A DNA stretch of 64,000 nucleotides, taken from NCBI GenBank assembly GCA_947184155.2, contig CAMXCT020000276.1:2501-66500 (forward strand), given 5' to 3'. Positions 22,850 to 34,796 of this stretch are shown in pieces. The notes under the pieces are model-generated. The model did no database searches. It was not told the DNA's origin and saw nothing but the letters and a program-made list of their open reading frames with translations. Positions within the stretch are counted from its first letter, which is position 1; every line of letters starts with the position of its first letter. This DNA is from Cladocopium goreaui (lineage: Eukaryota; Sar; Dinophyceae; Suessiales; Symbiodiniaceae). The position numbers and the translations under genes are program-made.

Positions 22850-24650
22850 GGTCCAAGAAGGATCCAGACCTTGTTCGCAAAGGTGCTTCAATGTGCTTGG
22901 ATACTAAGTATGTGCCTACCTTCACCTGATGCTCTAGCGGTGTATTTCATCAAATCTGTTGTAACTATTTTCCTGCTTACCTTCGGAACTCTCAGGAACC
23001 ACTGCAAATGCTGCCAAACCGCAACACAAAGAGAAGATCGTGATCCACTCGAAGAGTGACAATCCGATATGGTAGCTGATGTTCCTCTCCAGGAAAGAAA
23101 AATATATAACCAAGAAAGCATAAACTCACGAGTGTGGTTGATTTCAGCCAATTACTTCTTCTTCTGGTGTTTCCAAGGTAAACATGGGAAGGGTAAACAA
23201 TGGGTAAACAAAGTGCTGCGCATTGCCATGCACAGCAAGAAAGCTGTAAAAAAAAACAAATCTGACAGATCTGTTCAGAAACTCTGCAAATCCTCCACGA
23301 ATTTCCTGAAGACTTCCACTTCAGTCTCTGTGCTCCTCGCATGGTACAGGGTCACTTTGGAAGACACTTAAACAGATCTTTTTGAAACACACAGATTTGG
23401 GTCACTTTGAAAGATCTATGGTTGTTCGTGATAATTCCAACGTTTTGTTTGGTTCTTTGCAATGGTCGATGGTTTTAATAAATTCCGATTTTTGGAATCT
23501 CGCCTCTCGCAACATAAATTGGCACAATTCCGGCGGGTCCTGACCAAAACACCTTGCAAACGACCAGTTCGTAGCGATTTGAGAGCTCCATGGAGGGCCT
23601 TCAGTTCCAAGCCATTTCCCAGGTACATGCTGACCTCGGTGCGAAACGACTTGCTGATGAGCCAATATGCAAACAATGTGCCACGGTACAAGGTGAACTT
23701 CGCTGGGAGCCCAGTGGTCCAAAAAGCAATCCACGGTGGACACCTCCTGGGATCGAAATCCAACATGTCTGCGGATGGAGATGTCTAACCTTCGGCTTTC
23801 AGCCTCAGTTTGGTCTGAAAGAATCTGAAAACCCCCTTGGAAACCACACAATTACCGAATGTCGGAGTGTTTGACCACTTTTTAATCAAGCATTCGTCAA
23901 CATGAATCTTTCAACTGTTCCATAGTCCCATCCTCCTGATTGCAATCGGCTTCTGCAACCACTTTGGTGGCTCGGACTTGCAGCACACCTGACGTGAGAT
24001 TTCAGGCCTAGTCCCATCTGTCGGGGTGCATCTGTTACCCTTCAATGATGTTTTCTTGCTTAGGGCAAATATATACTGTATATATCTGTAAATAGATACT
24101 GTTCCATCTTGGTGTCCCCCTGCCATTGTATGCTTCTCGAGGTTCAACTACTAGTTTGTTTCAGGCTAACTGGCACACAATCATTGAATCATTCTCTCTA
24201 AGTAATGGCTCACTTGCAGGTAAGATTGGCCCAGCATGATTTCCGCGCAACATGATAGATGACTGCTTCGAACGCTTATAAAATTGCCCCGAAATGTCCC
24301 AAACAATTCATTATTGCACTTTTGCCCGAAATAAATGCCAGACCCAAAACATGAGAACATGTGAAAACCATAAACTGACAACATAATCCACTAGTAATTA
24401 GGTCGAAATAGCCTCTAACAATCGGCATTGCAGCTTCATGCGGCTTTCAAAGTACTGTACATCCAAAAACTGAGATGGCTCAACTTGTATAGGTAATCTC
24501 TCATAGTCTCTTTCCAACCTTCAGGATGCTGCGCCAGTTTCGATGCACGGCGAATGTTCGCTGCGTGATCTTGTCTCATCTCAACTGCCAGGATGTTGGC
24601 TCCTGGGGACTTTGGGGACTTTGGGGACTTTGAATCAAGTTCTTCTTGAC
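22850..24650 (-). CDS. Scattered exons of unidentified gene(s)
   Basis: Minus-strand candidates are 24,500-24,605 (ANILAVEMRQDHAANIRRAS, then KLAQHPEGWKETMRDY), 23,416-23,766 (a 116-codon frame with FTLYRGTLFAYWLISKSF and SMYLGNGLELKALHGALKSL) and 23,275-23,340 (TETEVEVFRKFVEDLQSF). The 24.5-kb piece faintly recalls the nucleotide-binding edge of FkbM-type methyltransferases, but it is too short to call. At 23.4-23.8 kb the opposite strand is also open for 108 codons; I favour minus on codon third positions. Confidence 0.35.
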
Positions 24651-25349
24651 AGGTCTACCAGAGCCTACCATGGCAGCAATCTGACAGCAATCTGAGCACA
24701 GGACAGGGACCTATCAGATCAGATCCTTCCTCCTTCACCACTCTTAACAAAAAAACGTCGCCTGTGGGCCATCGAGATGCTGCCCACAAGCAGCAGTCGC
24801 CCAAATGAGCTCCTGGCCAGCATGATGAATGGATCCACCAATGGTAAAATGCGGCAAAATGCCAAATAGCATCAAATCTCGCAAGTTCATCGCTATCCAT
24901 GGCTAAACATGCAACCAACAAAACTTGTAGCCCTTGCCTATGTCGACCAAATAAAGTGGCCAGTGGCTTCCCTTCAATGTCCTAAGCCCAATCCAAGTAC
25001 TTCAGCACACCCCAGTAGATTGCATGATATTTGCTCCCTGTCACTCCGGACAGTTTTTTTGTTTGAAACAAAACCACTGTGATGGTTTGACAAATCGCAA
25101 CTGACATCAACCAAATGGCAAACCCGAGACTGGACATGAAAGTAATGGGATCATGCGGGTTTGTGCAAAGGCTGCTCAAAGGCCAATGGTTTAGCATCGT
25201 GTTTTCCGTGGAAGATACGGGACGTGGACCAGCCAAGCGGCCGGTGGAAGTCGAGCATCTCCGCCACAGCCTGGAAAGCCTGATGGTGCCAAGGCCGAGT
25301 TAAAAGCCAAACACATAAAAAAGGTGCTGGTTTCGTGATTTCGTGCTCG

Positions 25350-25456
25350 AGATGATGCTGATGCTGATGCTGATGCTGATGCTGAAGAGGAGGAGGAGGA
25401 GGAGGAGGGACGAGGAGGGACGAGGAGGGACGAGGAGGGACGAGGAGGAGGAGGAC
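25350..25456. repeat. GATGCT microsatellite and GAGGAGGGAC decamer repeat
   Basis: GCTGAT hexamers are followed by a purine tract in which GAGGAGGGAC recurs about four times with period 10. The serine/isoleucine-rich minus frame across it is an artefact. Confidence 0.9.
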
Positions 25457-26517
25457 AACGACGACAAGGCTTGATATATCATCATTGTGTTTTTGATCAA
25501 AATGAACGCATACAGTATGAACGCCCTCTCCCCAAATCTGAAGACATCAAGTTCAAACAAATCCAGCTTGCGTTGAATTTTCAATAGGGCCAGCGGCCAG
25601 CTTGTCGCAATAGGGCCAGCTTGTCTGACCATGGCCTTTAACGCATGTTTCCTGGAAATTCATGATGCAGCTATATGCAGATGCAGTCTTGCGGCAGGAT
25701 TGCAGTGTGGGGATTCAAAGGCCCTGATGCGATCAGCCAGGAACCTTGGGTGTGGAATGGTGTGGGACACGTGTCGAACATGTGTCGTGGTGTTCGTGGT
25801 GTTCACCCTGCTGAAATCCTGACGCACATGGTCTCGAAATGGCACAAAAAAGGGGAACCTGCAGAACCCCAAGTATGACAGATTTTGACAGATGAAAAAT
25901 GGTCCAAGGAACCAGTAGCCATCTTCAGCATCTGGAAGTCCCAGAATGTGTGGAGGATGAAGACTCATAGGGAAAGTCACTGGCATGCTGTTGTTCGCCA
26001 ACAAAATCCGGCTTCCCTCAGACAAGTGGATCCTCCAGGGGGGACAACCGGCCAACCATCTGGTCGCAACTCTCCACCGTCCAGGAAATGCTACAGTTGA
26101 TGCTTGCCTTTGCCAACGATGTCTAGAGTCTAGATTGAAACTCATGTGACTCCAAATGATTCTGAACAACACTCAGCTGCTTCAGGTTTCAGGTTGATAA
26201 TGTTGATAACCAGAAGCCTGGTGTTTTTTTTACATACTTTATGTGTTATTACTGACTGTTTTTTTTGGCTATGTTTCTCTCCTGGCTTCTTCCATTCTGA
26301 ACTTCAACGACACGGTGACGTCTCTTGCAGCGGTGAGTCGGTCTAGGCCTGGAAAGACAGGTGCATCCATCAACTGCCATCAGCTTACCCTGGAATTATA
26401 AGAATCATGTAGAATCCCATTCATCCATTCATCTATGATTTATCTGTGATTCATTTATGATTCATCCAGGATTTATCGAATTGTTGTTGAGTTCTTTCTT
26501 GATTTTGTTGCATCTTC

Positions 26518-26811
26518 TTGCCCTTTAAGTCATGGTATGTCGCAATGTTAAAAGGGTGTTTCATGCCTGCAGTTCTCCATAGCTGGAAATTCGTTCAATC
26601 TAACAAACCTGACGAAGAAGCAGCACAGATTTCCAAGTTCTTTTCTAAGCCTTTTGCCAATGACACAAGTTGTCTTGATGATATCAGTGTCAGCCACGAA
26701 GAAGGAATGGCAATATTGAAACATCCAAAACCAGAAAGATCTGACTCCTTCTTGATGGCCATTAAAGATTGGTCTGTCAAACCAAATCGATTCAATAAAA
26801 TGGCCAGGTGA
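26518..26811 (+). CDS. Possible plus-strand exon (97 codons)
   Basis: The plus strand reads a complete-looking segment including FVQSNKPDEEAAQISKFFSK, DDISVSHEEGMAILKHPK and MAIKDWSVKPNRFNKMAR. The composition is balanced and hydrophilic, better than the opposite strand. It runs against the minus-strand orientation of nearly everything else in the first 57 kb, and no family is recognised. Confidence 0.3.
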   Translation: MPFKSWYVAMLKGCFMPAVLHSWKFVQSNKPDEEAAQISKFFSKPFANDTSCLDDISVSHEEGMAILKHPKPERSDSFLMAIKDWSVKPNRFNKMAR

Positions 26812-27320
26812 AGTTCAACAAACTAGATCATTCATGACTCTCTCCAAACAGTTGGAAACGCAAAAAGAGCAAATAAAAGCAAACAATCTATTGATATCTA
26901 TTGTCAGAAGATATCAGAAGCTGTCAACGTTGGTCAATATCGTGGCTGTCCCTGCGCCCTGCGTAGCTCACCTCTCCAAAGTGTAGCCCAAGGTGTTGTG
27001 ACCAACCGCACAAGACCTTCATCTTGAAACTCCTGTGGCGACTAGACCTGTTTTTATATTGCTCATATCCGGCCTTTTCTCCAAATTCTCAAATTTGGGA
27101 CTGCAATGACCCTGTTTTTACATTGCTGTCACTTAGGAGTTTTGGCTAATTTGGCACACCTAACCATTGGGGGTATCAAATCCCAGGTGACCCCCCAGAT
27201 CTGTCCTCCAAGCATTGCCAGACCTGAGTTGTCAGTTTCAATCTTGCATCGAAACGATGCCTTTGTCACACACATAAAGGTGCACAGACCAAGACCACAG
27301 ACATCCACAGACCATCACTA

Positions 27321-27398
27321 TTGAAATATATTGAAATATATTGAAATATGTTGAAATATGTTGAAATATATTGAAATATATTGAAATATATTGAAATG
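27321..27398. repeat. Decamer minisatellite (ATATTGAAAT)n
   Basis: About 7.5 copies of a 10-bp unit, with two copies carrying an A-to-G change. The isoleucine/tyrosine/phenylalanine-only minus frames across it are artefacts. Confidence 0.95.
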
Positions 27399-27510
27399 AT
27401 CGAAGGTCCATTTAATGGCCAAAACTGAGGGTCCCACCACTTTTTGGGCTGCAGCAGCAGGAGCCAAGGATAAGCTGTCCTGGGTAGTGAAGCAAATGTG
27501 ACGAAGAGAC

Positions 27511-28990
27511 TCAAGACTCACGGCTGTGAAATGCTCCGAAGCAGTCTTGTAATGTCTTGTAGCTCAAGCTGAAAACTGGAAGTCTGCTGAACAACCCCGA
27601 ACTCTTGTCCACTTGGATGGTTGAGAACAAGCCATCACAGCCAGACTGCAGCAGACTTAGCTGCCATGCTACCCAACTCTGAAATTCAGTCGTGATGGGC
27701 TGCACGCGCGCCGCGGCATGGGCTGCTGAGAGGGCAATCTCTGCATCACACGGATGCCCACTGCGGCTTTCACCAGCTTCCACATCTGGGACCGACCAAT
27801 TGCCTCCAGGTCACATTTGAAACATGCAAGGCCGCTGATTGAAAACAAATGTACCATCTTTTGGCATCGCGACCACTTTTGATTGAAAACAAATACGTTT
27901 TGCATCCAGCTGGGCTAATGGGTTATCCACAGCAAAAGATCAGCAAACTACAGGAAAGTACACAGGAAAGTATACGACAGATGGTGAAACGACTATCTTG
28001 TCGTACTCATTTGTACTCCACCTGAGCTCAGCCAGCTTTTCCAAAGGCGTTCCATCTGGGAGTCGGTGTCTGGAGCCCAAACATTTGCCAAACGTTCGGA
28101 GAGAATGGCCAGTAACCTCAGGGTCAGATCAAGGGTTGTTAAGGCTTGTTAAGGCTTGAGGGGCTATTCATCACATTCTTTTTCTCTGATGTGGTTGAAC
28201 CTGTTTTCGTCTGCATGAGCTCCAAATCGTCTGAAAAAGGGTGTCTGCCTGCTCCCATCTGTACCCAATGATGGATTCTCCAAAGACAGCTGAGAACAGG
28301 AGGTTTGATTCACATACCCTCGTTGCAGCAAGAGCATAATATGCAGATATGCATTCAACAACAGTTCAGACAAAGGCACGCAAAAAACGGCCAAGTAATC
28401 GCAGAAGTTGATGTCCAGGGTGCCAGAAAAGCAATTTTCAAGGACAAGAGAACCTGAACGAAAGAGCCCAGCAGCATGGACCGTATTGGGGCTGGGACAT
28501 GGTTCACTGCAGCTAAACCCATGATGACCAGCCATGTCCAGCCTCTTTGGCAGCAAGAACTTCGCTGCTGTCCTCAAAGCCTTTGTAGACATTGTAGGAT
28601 GATGGTGGCAAAGTCGGTTGAAAAACTTCCATGACCTCAGCTCACAAATACCAAAATATACCAAAATCAAACAACCCGAAATGGTTTGTTGTGTGGGACA
28701 CCTCCAAATGTTTGACCCGCTGCATCACACTCTAAGACGCTGCAAGCACATCCGCTCCACTCAGCCGTCCCAGCCTCCCCACCAAATTTCACCCCAGGGA
28801 CAGCGGGCCATGGAAAGAGAGTGAGACATAGCAGCAGGCCCAACGTTGCTGATGCAAACACACAGCGCTTGCGCAAATCTTTGGCGCCGTTGGTTCTTTC
28901 GTCGAAAAGGATCTCAGCCCTTAGAGGCACTGCCAACCAGCGCAACTTCAGTTGTGCGCAGCGAATGAAGCTGAAGGAAAAATGGAGAGC
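27511..28990 (-). CDS. Multi-exon gene, function unknown
   Basis: Four minus-strand segments are protein-like. They are 28,667-28,990 (LRWLAVPLRAEILFDERTNG and CVFASATLGLLLCLTLFPWP, a hydrophobic stretch that could be membrane-embedded); 28,164-28,600 (a 168-codon frame with STKALRTAAKFLLPKRLDMA and FCVPLSELLLNAYLHIMLLL); 28,015-28,110 (AILSERLANVWAPDTDSQME, then RLWKSWLSS); and 27,511-27,790 (PCDAEIALSAAHAAARVQPI, then TTEFQSWVAWQLSLLQSGCD). They may form one gene. The RLWKSWL end of the third exon is loosely Sfi1-like. Splice borders were not determined. Confidence 0.4.
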
Positions 28991-28999
28991 TATGAATTG

Positions 29000-29950
29000 A
29001 CCCACAATCTACACAACCCCTTTTGCCGAGTCGCCAAACAACTGATTCTGCCAGTTTCTGATAACTGTAGTAGTCTTGGGGCCGAAAGCAGCGGGTGTAG
29101 CCCTGAAGGTTTCTACGCCTTAGCTGCAAAGGGACCCAGCCGTTTCAAATCAACTCAAAGTACATTCCATATATTTCCATATCATTCCATCATCCGCGCC
29201 TTAAAATTGTCCACGAGACACTTGAAAACATCATCGAAAATGAGCTTTTGAAATGCGGCATTCTTTGAGGCAACCAGTACCATCCAAGATCATCCAAGAT
29301 CCAAGTCACACATCCCTCAACTTCGGTGAACGGCCAAAGATGGTGGTGCCGTGAATCGGGACGTGGTCACAGGCATCAATCATGTGGCGGTTTGCAAAGG
29401 CAAGGGCAAGATAGGGCAAGGGCTGTCTATGAGAAGAGTTCTGCATATCTTCATTGGATATTCAGATGATATTCACCGCAAGTGAAACCTGGATCAAATC
29501 TGCTTGTACCTTGATGTACCTTGCACCTGTTCCTTTGAGCCACCTGCAAGGAGCACAGTTGGGTAAGGGCGTAGGAAAGAAAAAAGTCCAAAGCTCTTGG
29601 TGGTTGATCTATGTTGACCCTTTTCCCAGGTAAACATGGGACTACCATGGACTACCGTTATAGGTTTCCTATGGTTTCCTGTTGAATCGCTCCAGAGAAA
29701 CAGCATCGGATCCTGCTGCGTTCCAGGTCGAAAGAGATCCCGTTGAGATCTGCCTCCTGGCTTCGTTGGACAAGCTGGGATCACTGCAGTCATGGCCAGT
29801 CTCAATCTGAAAAGGACATACCCGGCCTGGTAAACATACAAAAAGCTATTGAAAATGGCCCAGTCGAAATAGTGAGTTTTCCCATTAATAGCATGGTGGA
29901 TCTTTCCATAGCTTTTTGTAGGTTTACCAGGCCGGGTATCATGTGACATA
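29000..29950. other. No confident gene; contains a foldback element
   Basis: Apart from the inverted-repeat element at 29,819-29,939, only short overlapping frames occur. The 221-codon minus frame at 29,494-30,159 runs through both arms of the foldback, so it is not a real gene as it stands. Period-10 duplications are dense: 29,281-29,305, 29,506-29,527 and 29,938-29,977. Confidence 0.4.
29819..29939. mobile_element. Foldback/MITE-like element
   Basis: The arms are inverted repeats of about 35 bases: the left starts ATACCCGGCCTGGTAAACAT and the right is its complement with a few mismatches (ending GTTTACCAGGCCGGGTAT). The interior is about 50 bases and non-coding. Target duplication is not obvious. 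Confidence 0.65.
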
Positions 29951-29959
29951 TGTGACATA

Positions 29960-30755
29960 TCTGAAAACATCTGAAAACTGTAAACCGCCAACTCCTCCAT
30001 AGATCCACTCTCATCCTGGAAATCCGCTGCTGTCAACGCTGTCAATGGGCCCATCTGGGCCAATTTACCCATTCCGCCATGGGTAGACATCATTGGATAC
30101 ACGAATGCACAAAAACAAGGTATCATAACCGAAGATGACCAGTGTCCAATTGGTGGCACTCACTCAAGATTAAAGCTGCTGATAGTGCGACTCTCAACAA
30201 TTTCTTCTCTGGTGCTAAAAATACGCCAAAATACTTTCTTGAAGGAATTGTCACCCTTTATTCATCCACAACCCACTGAGAAAATCAGTGACGGAAACAT
30301 TTTACAGGAAGACATCTTTGGGGCTCTTGTTGGTCCATCCTACACCTGTAGACACTGTAGACTGAACAGCCCCTGGGATCCCCTGGGTGCTCAGCACCTG
30401 GGGCTTGCGAAAGCGCTGGCGAGTTTGCCGATGTTTCGCCAGGGCGGCATCTGCTCGCTCCTGAGGTGCAAACATGGTGCAAACATCTCACTTTGACTCT
30501 TGTCTCTCCCCTCGTAACCACTGAAAATGACCAGCGAACCATCAAGTTTTGAGACCTTCAAGTTTCACATGTTTCACCCATCCGGGAAAGGTCAAAGGTT
30601 GGATCCAACGCTGCACAGCTATGCTAAGACTATGCTAAGACTATGCTAAGATGCTAAGACTATGATTTTTTTTCTCCTGCGCAGCCTGATTCTGACTTTG
30701 GATCTTGCTCAGGCTGTCAGATCTCTCATCTCGATCCTGGAATCGCTGTCATGTT
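29960..30755 (-). CDS. Three exons, coiled-coil type
   Basis: Minus-strand segments at 30,668-30,755 (QRFQDRDERSDSLSKIQSQN, then QAAQEKK), 30,365-30,480 (APQERADAALAKHRQTRQRF, then RKPQVLSTQ) and 29,960-30,055 (LTALTAADFQDESGSMEELA). The first two are clearly helical and charged. They are probably exons of a coiled-coil gene like that at 10-23 kb. The stretch 30,580-30,662 between contains a period-11 repeat of ACTATGCTAAG. Confidence 0.45.
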
Positions 30756-30759
30756 CGTT

Positions 30760-31485
30760 GCCATGCCATGAAATATATGGATACCTTGGACATGTTTTTA
30801 TGAGAGGTGTTGGATGGTGTTGGGATCTCGGAATCTGATGTTGAAAAATCGCTGAAAAGACACATACCCGCTACGACATTGAATCATTGGTGGTGGTTTT
30901 CCTCACTTCGTCTCACATACTGCCAGATCTTCAAACATCTTCAAACAATCAAACCAGGATTGATGACCCCTGGCTAACCCACATGACAGGATGTAGGCAT
31001 TATCTAAAATCACCAAAATGTTGAAAACCCGCCGAAATGTAAGGGGTAGATAATATGGATAGATCATTAATTATATCATCATATGGGTCTAAGGGTCAAA
31101 ATGGGTGGTTCCAATGTACCCACACAGTTTCTGGCTTTTGGTGTGAAAAAGTCTGAAACCATGCCGTTCTGAGTACATCCCATCAGGGCACCAGGATTTG
31201 TGCCTTCAAGCGAGCTGGATTCATGTAGGGTGCGGATGTGGAACGACGAAGCTTGGAGGCCTTCGGGTGGCAAAGCACGTTGAACAGGACCATGAAGGGG
31301 GATGGAGGGCAGAATCGGAACATGAAAAAATGAACAAGATGCAGCCCACGAACCCGAATGCTCACACGTATGTCAATGGCACAGATGTCAAAACACATGG
31401 ATATGCAGTCAGGCACAATACCTTTCTGCAATAGTTTATTTGAACAGTCTTGTACATGTTTCCCTTGTTACCACTCTGCAGTGTG
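30760..31485. other. No confident gene
   Basis: Overlapping 60-85-codon frames on both strands at 31,079-31,434 lack protein character over their full length. Nothing else is seen before the satellite begins. Confidence 0.4.
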
Positions 31486-32218
31486 GAGTGGCAAGTGTAG
31501 AGTGTGGAGTGTGCAGTGTGAAGTAAGGAGTGTGGAGTGTGAAGTGTGGAGTGGGGAGTGTAGAGTGTGGAGTGAGGAGTGTAAAGTGCAAAGTGTGGAG
31601 TGTAAAGTGTAGATTGTAAAGTGTGGAGTGTAAAGTGTGGAGTGTAAAGTGTAGAGTGTGGAGTGTAGAGTGTAGCGTGTGGAGTGTGGAGTGGAAAGTG
31701 TAGAGTGTGAAGTGTGGAGTGTAAAGTATGGAGTGTAAAGTGTGGAGTGAGGAGTGTAAAGTGGAAAGCGTGGAGTGTAAAGTGTAAAGTGTGGAGTGTA
31801 TAGTGTAGAGTGTAAAGTGTAGAGTGTGGAGTGTAAAGTGTAAAGTGTGGAGTGTAAAGTGTGGAGTGAGGAGTGTAAAGTGTGGAGTGTAAAGTGTAGA
31901 GTGTGGAGTGTGGAGTGTGGAGTGAGGAGTGTAAAGTGTGGAGTGTGGAGTGTGGAGTGTAAAGTGTGGAGTGTGGAGTGTAAAGTCTCAGGTGAGGAGT
32001 GAGGAGTGTAAAGTGCAAAGTGTAAAGTGTGGAGTGTAAAGTGTAGAGTGAGGAGTGAGGAGTGAGGAGTGGAAAGTGTGGAGTGTGGAGTGTAAAGTCT
32101 CAGGTGAGGAGTGAGGAATGTAAAGTGCAAAGTGTAAAGTGTGGAGTGTAAAGTGTAGAGTGTGGAGTTTAAAGTGTAAATTGTGAAGTGTGGAGAGTAA
32201 AGTGTAGTGTGGGGAGTG
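31486..32218. repeat. Heptamer satellite (AGTGTGG/AGTGTAA)n
   Basis: About 730 bases built from a 7-bp unit, AGTGTGG alternating irregularly with AGTGTAA, plus variants such as AGTGAGG and AGTGCAA. Because 7 is not a multiple of 3, the three minus-strand frames all encode the same seven-residue repeat (TLYTPHS-like), and all three stay open. This explains the long frames of 218 and 290 codons there. No evidence of translation is visible. Confidence 0.95.
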
Positions 32219-32221
32219 CGG

Positions 32222-34515
32222 AGCTTCCCCCATAGACAGGGCGACGCCACAGGAAAACCAGAGACTCGAGACGAGACACGTGGGTGCAAAAAAATGAGCA
32301 TTTTGTGCGACACTTCCTCCAGTTTTGATATTTTCGACACGTTATCAAACAGGTTGGAATGTCACAAAGTGCCACGCCTGCCACGCAAAACGACATGACA
32401 ACCTGCTTGGACACATTCGAATAGGAGATGTTTTTCAGCTTCCCCCATAGACACGGCGACGCCGCAGGAAAACCAGCGACTCGAGACAAGACACGTGGAT
32501 GCAGAAAAATGAGCATTTCGTGCGACACTTCCTCCAGTTTTGATATTTTCGACACGTTATCAAACAGGTTGGAATGTCACAAAGCGCCACGCCTGCCACG
32601 CAAAACGTCATGACAACCTGCTTGGACACATTCGAATAGGAGAGGTTTTCCAGCTTCCCCCATGGACACGGCGACGCCACAGGAAAACCAGCGACTCGAG
32701 ATAAGACACGTGGATGCAGAAAAACCAGCATTTCGTACGAGACATCCTCCAATTTTCACAGTTGGCAACATGACAAAAGGACAAGTTTTGCAGCTTCCAC
32801 CATAGACACGGCGAGGCCACGGGAAAACCAGAGACGCGAGACGAGACAGGTGGGAGCACCAAAGCGAGCATTTCGTGCGAGACTTCCTCCAATTTTCACA
32901 CTTTGTAGCTTCAAAATCGACGTTTTCCCACGAGTTTTCCTTAGAACCGGAAAATTTGCTACCTCAAAATCGATGTTTCGTGCGAGGCTTCCGTCAATTT
33001 TCAGCACATCGCACAAAATGCCACGCCTGCCACGGAATTTGCACCTTGTCGCTACTTGACGCAGCCCTGCCAATGCGATTTACAAAAAACACGCAACAGG
33101 ACACGTCTAAAGTGCTGCGCCTGCCACGAAACATGACGATGGACACGTCCAAAGTGCTGCACGATTTTCAACACGTTGCGAAACACGTCTGAATGTCACA
33201 AAGTGCCACGCCTGCCACGCGAAACGAAGCAACGACACGTCTGAAACCTCCAAAAATGACCACCTCTGCAGAACTTCCCATAGGCACGGCCATACGGTCC
33301 TCACACGAACGGTTGCGGACGGTTGCGCTCGCGAACGCAACGTCGAGCGAACACACCCTCAACCCCCAGACCCCCAGAGTGAAACGGAAACCCTTGCTAC
33401 GCATTCGGGAAAAAACAAGCATTTCGTGCGAGACTTCCTCCAATTTTGATATTTTCCACATGTTATCAAACAGGTTGGAATGTCACAAAGTGCCACGCCT
33501 GCCACGCAAAACGACATGACAACCTGCTTGGAAACATTCGAAAAGGACATGTTTTCCAGCTTCCCCCATAGACACGGCGACGCCACAGGAAAAGCAGCGA
33601 GCCACGCCTGCCATGCAAAACAACATGACAACCTCCTTGGAAACCTTCGAAAAGGAGAGGTTTTCCAGCTTCCCCCATAGACACGGCGACGCCACAGAAA
33701 AACAAACGACTCGAGACAAGACACGTGCATGCAGAAAAAGCAGCATTTTCTGCGAGACTTCCGGCATTTTTCACAGTTGGCAACATGACAAAAAGACAAG
33801 TTTTGCAGCTTCCCCCATAGACACGGCGAGGCCACGGGAAAACCAGAGACGCGAGACGAGACAGGTGGGAGCACCACAACGAGCATTTCGTGCGAGACTT
33901 CCTCCAATTTTGACACTTTGCAGCTTCAAAATCGACGTTTTCCTACGAGTTTTCCTTAGAACCTGAAAATTTGCAACCTCAAAATCGATGTTTCGTGCGA
34001 GGCTTCCGTCAATTTTCAGCGCATCGCACAAAATGCCACGCCTGCCATGGAATTTGCACCTTGTCGCCACTTGACGCAGCCCTGCCAATGCGATTTACAA
34101 AAAACACGCAACAGGACACGTCTAAAGTGCTGCGCCTGCCACGAAAAATGACGATGGACACGTCCAAAGTGCTGCGCCTGCCACGAAAACTGCAACACAT
34201 CTTCTAAAAAAGTCACAAAAGTATTGCGCCTGCCACGCAAAACGATTTTCAACACGTTGCAAAACACGTCTGAATGTCACAAAGTGCCACGCCTGCCACG
34301 CGAAACGAAGCAACGACACGTCTGAAACCTCCAAAAATGACCACCTCTGCAAAACTTCCCATAGGCACGGCCATACGGAGTTCGTACGAACGGTTGCGGA
34401 CGGTTGCGGACGGTTGCGAACGGTTGCGGACGCGGACGCAACGTCGAGCGAACACACTCTCAACCCCCAGACCCCCAGAGTGAAACGGGAACCCTTGCTA
34501 CGCATTCGGGAAAAA
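32222..34515. repeat. Mosaic box-repeat domain (CGCCTGCCACG family)
   Basis: The domain is assembled from recurring boxes. Box 1 (GCTTCCCCCATAGACACGGC) recurs about seven times. Box 2 (TTTCGTGCGAGACTTCCTCC) recurs about nine times with variants. Box 3 has core CGCCTGCCACG, about twelve copies, usually preceded by AAAGTGC. A unit of about 214 bases is repeated at 32,226, 32,441 and 32,654. A longer unit (~620-710 bases) is repeated at 32,793-33,412 and 33,808-34,514, with about 395 bases of short units between. Both strands carry many open frames of 60-185 codons because stops are rare in the boxes; none matches a known family. It directly adjoins the heptamer satellite. Confidence 0.9.
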
Positions 34516-34639
34516 TTGCAAAACTAAGAACGAAATGAACACATGAACATATTTAACATATTCACATCATATCACCATGTTGAATCGTTGCGTTCATTGT
34601 ATTGTTTCCTCATTATCAACTCTTCAATCTGTTTCAATC

Positions 34640-34765
34640 AGAAATCCCGTTGCATCCGTTGCATGGCCTGCGCCTGTTTCCAGCTCTGTCGCAGATCCGC
34701 CAACTCCTCTGCAGCAGTGCTGGCCGCAGAGGAGGCATTGCTGAAGGCCGTGGCAGCCAAGATCT
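34640..34765 (-). CDS. Coiled-coil exon
   Basis: The minus strand reads AATAFSNASSAASTAAEELA, then DLRQSWKQAQAMQRMQRDF. Alanine-rich turning to Q/R-rich, it is strongly helical and GC-rich in third positions. It resembles the 10-23 kb exon series but is separated from it by the satellites. The upstream end is cut by a foldback element 30 bases away. Confidence 0.5.
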
Positions 34766-34796
34766 GAGAGCGGCCGCCGGGATAACCAGGATATGG

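Larger units (their letters stand above)
24650..27500. other. Sparse region with repeats, no confident gene
   Basis: Open frames on both strands (for example 24,982-25,236 minus, with a hydrophobic run; 25,115-25,303 plus; 25,660-26,172 minus) are not convincing. Repeats present are a GATGCT hexamer tract (25,350-25,383), a GGA/GGGACGA tract (25,385-25,456) and a decamer minisatellite (27,321-27,398). A triplicated 9-bp unit (GGGGACTTT) lies just before, at 24,605-24,631. Confidence 0.35.

Noticed and set aside
24500..24605. FkbM-family methyltransferase exon
   Set aside because: Only about 30 residues (ILAVEMRQDHAANIRR) are suggestive; no second motif was found nearby.
29494..30159. 221-codon minus frame as a gene
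   Set aside because: It reads straight through both arms of a foldback element and changes character along its length; only the 29,960-30,055 part looks exonic.
31362..32340. Frames of 218 and 290 codons with TLYTPHS-type repeats as a protein gene
   Set aside because: They are fully explained by the 7-bp satellite; all three minus frames are open for arithmetic reasons, and the non-repeat ends are not protein-like.
31486..34515. CRISPR-like or bacterial repeat array
   Set aside because: No constant repeat/unique spacer alternation, no cas-like genes, and the whole window has eukaryotic exon structure.
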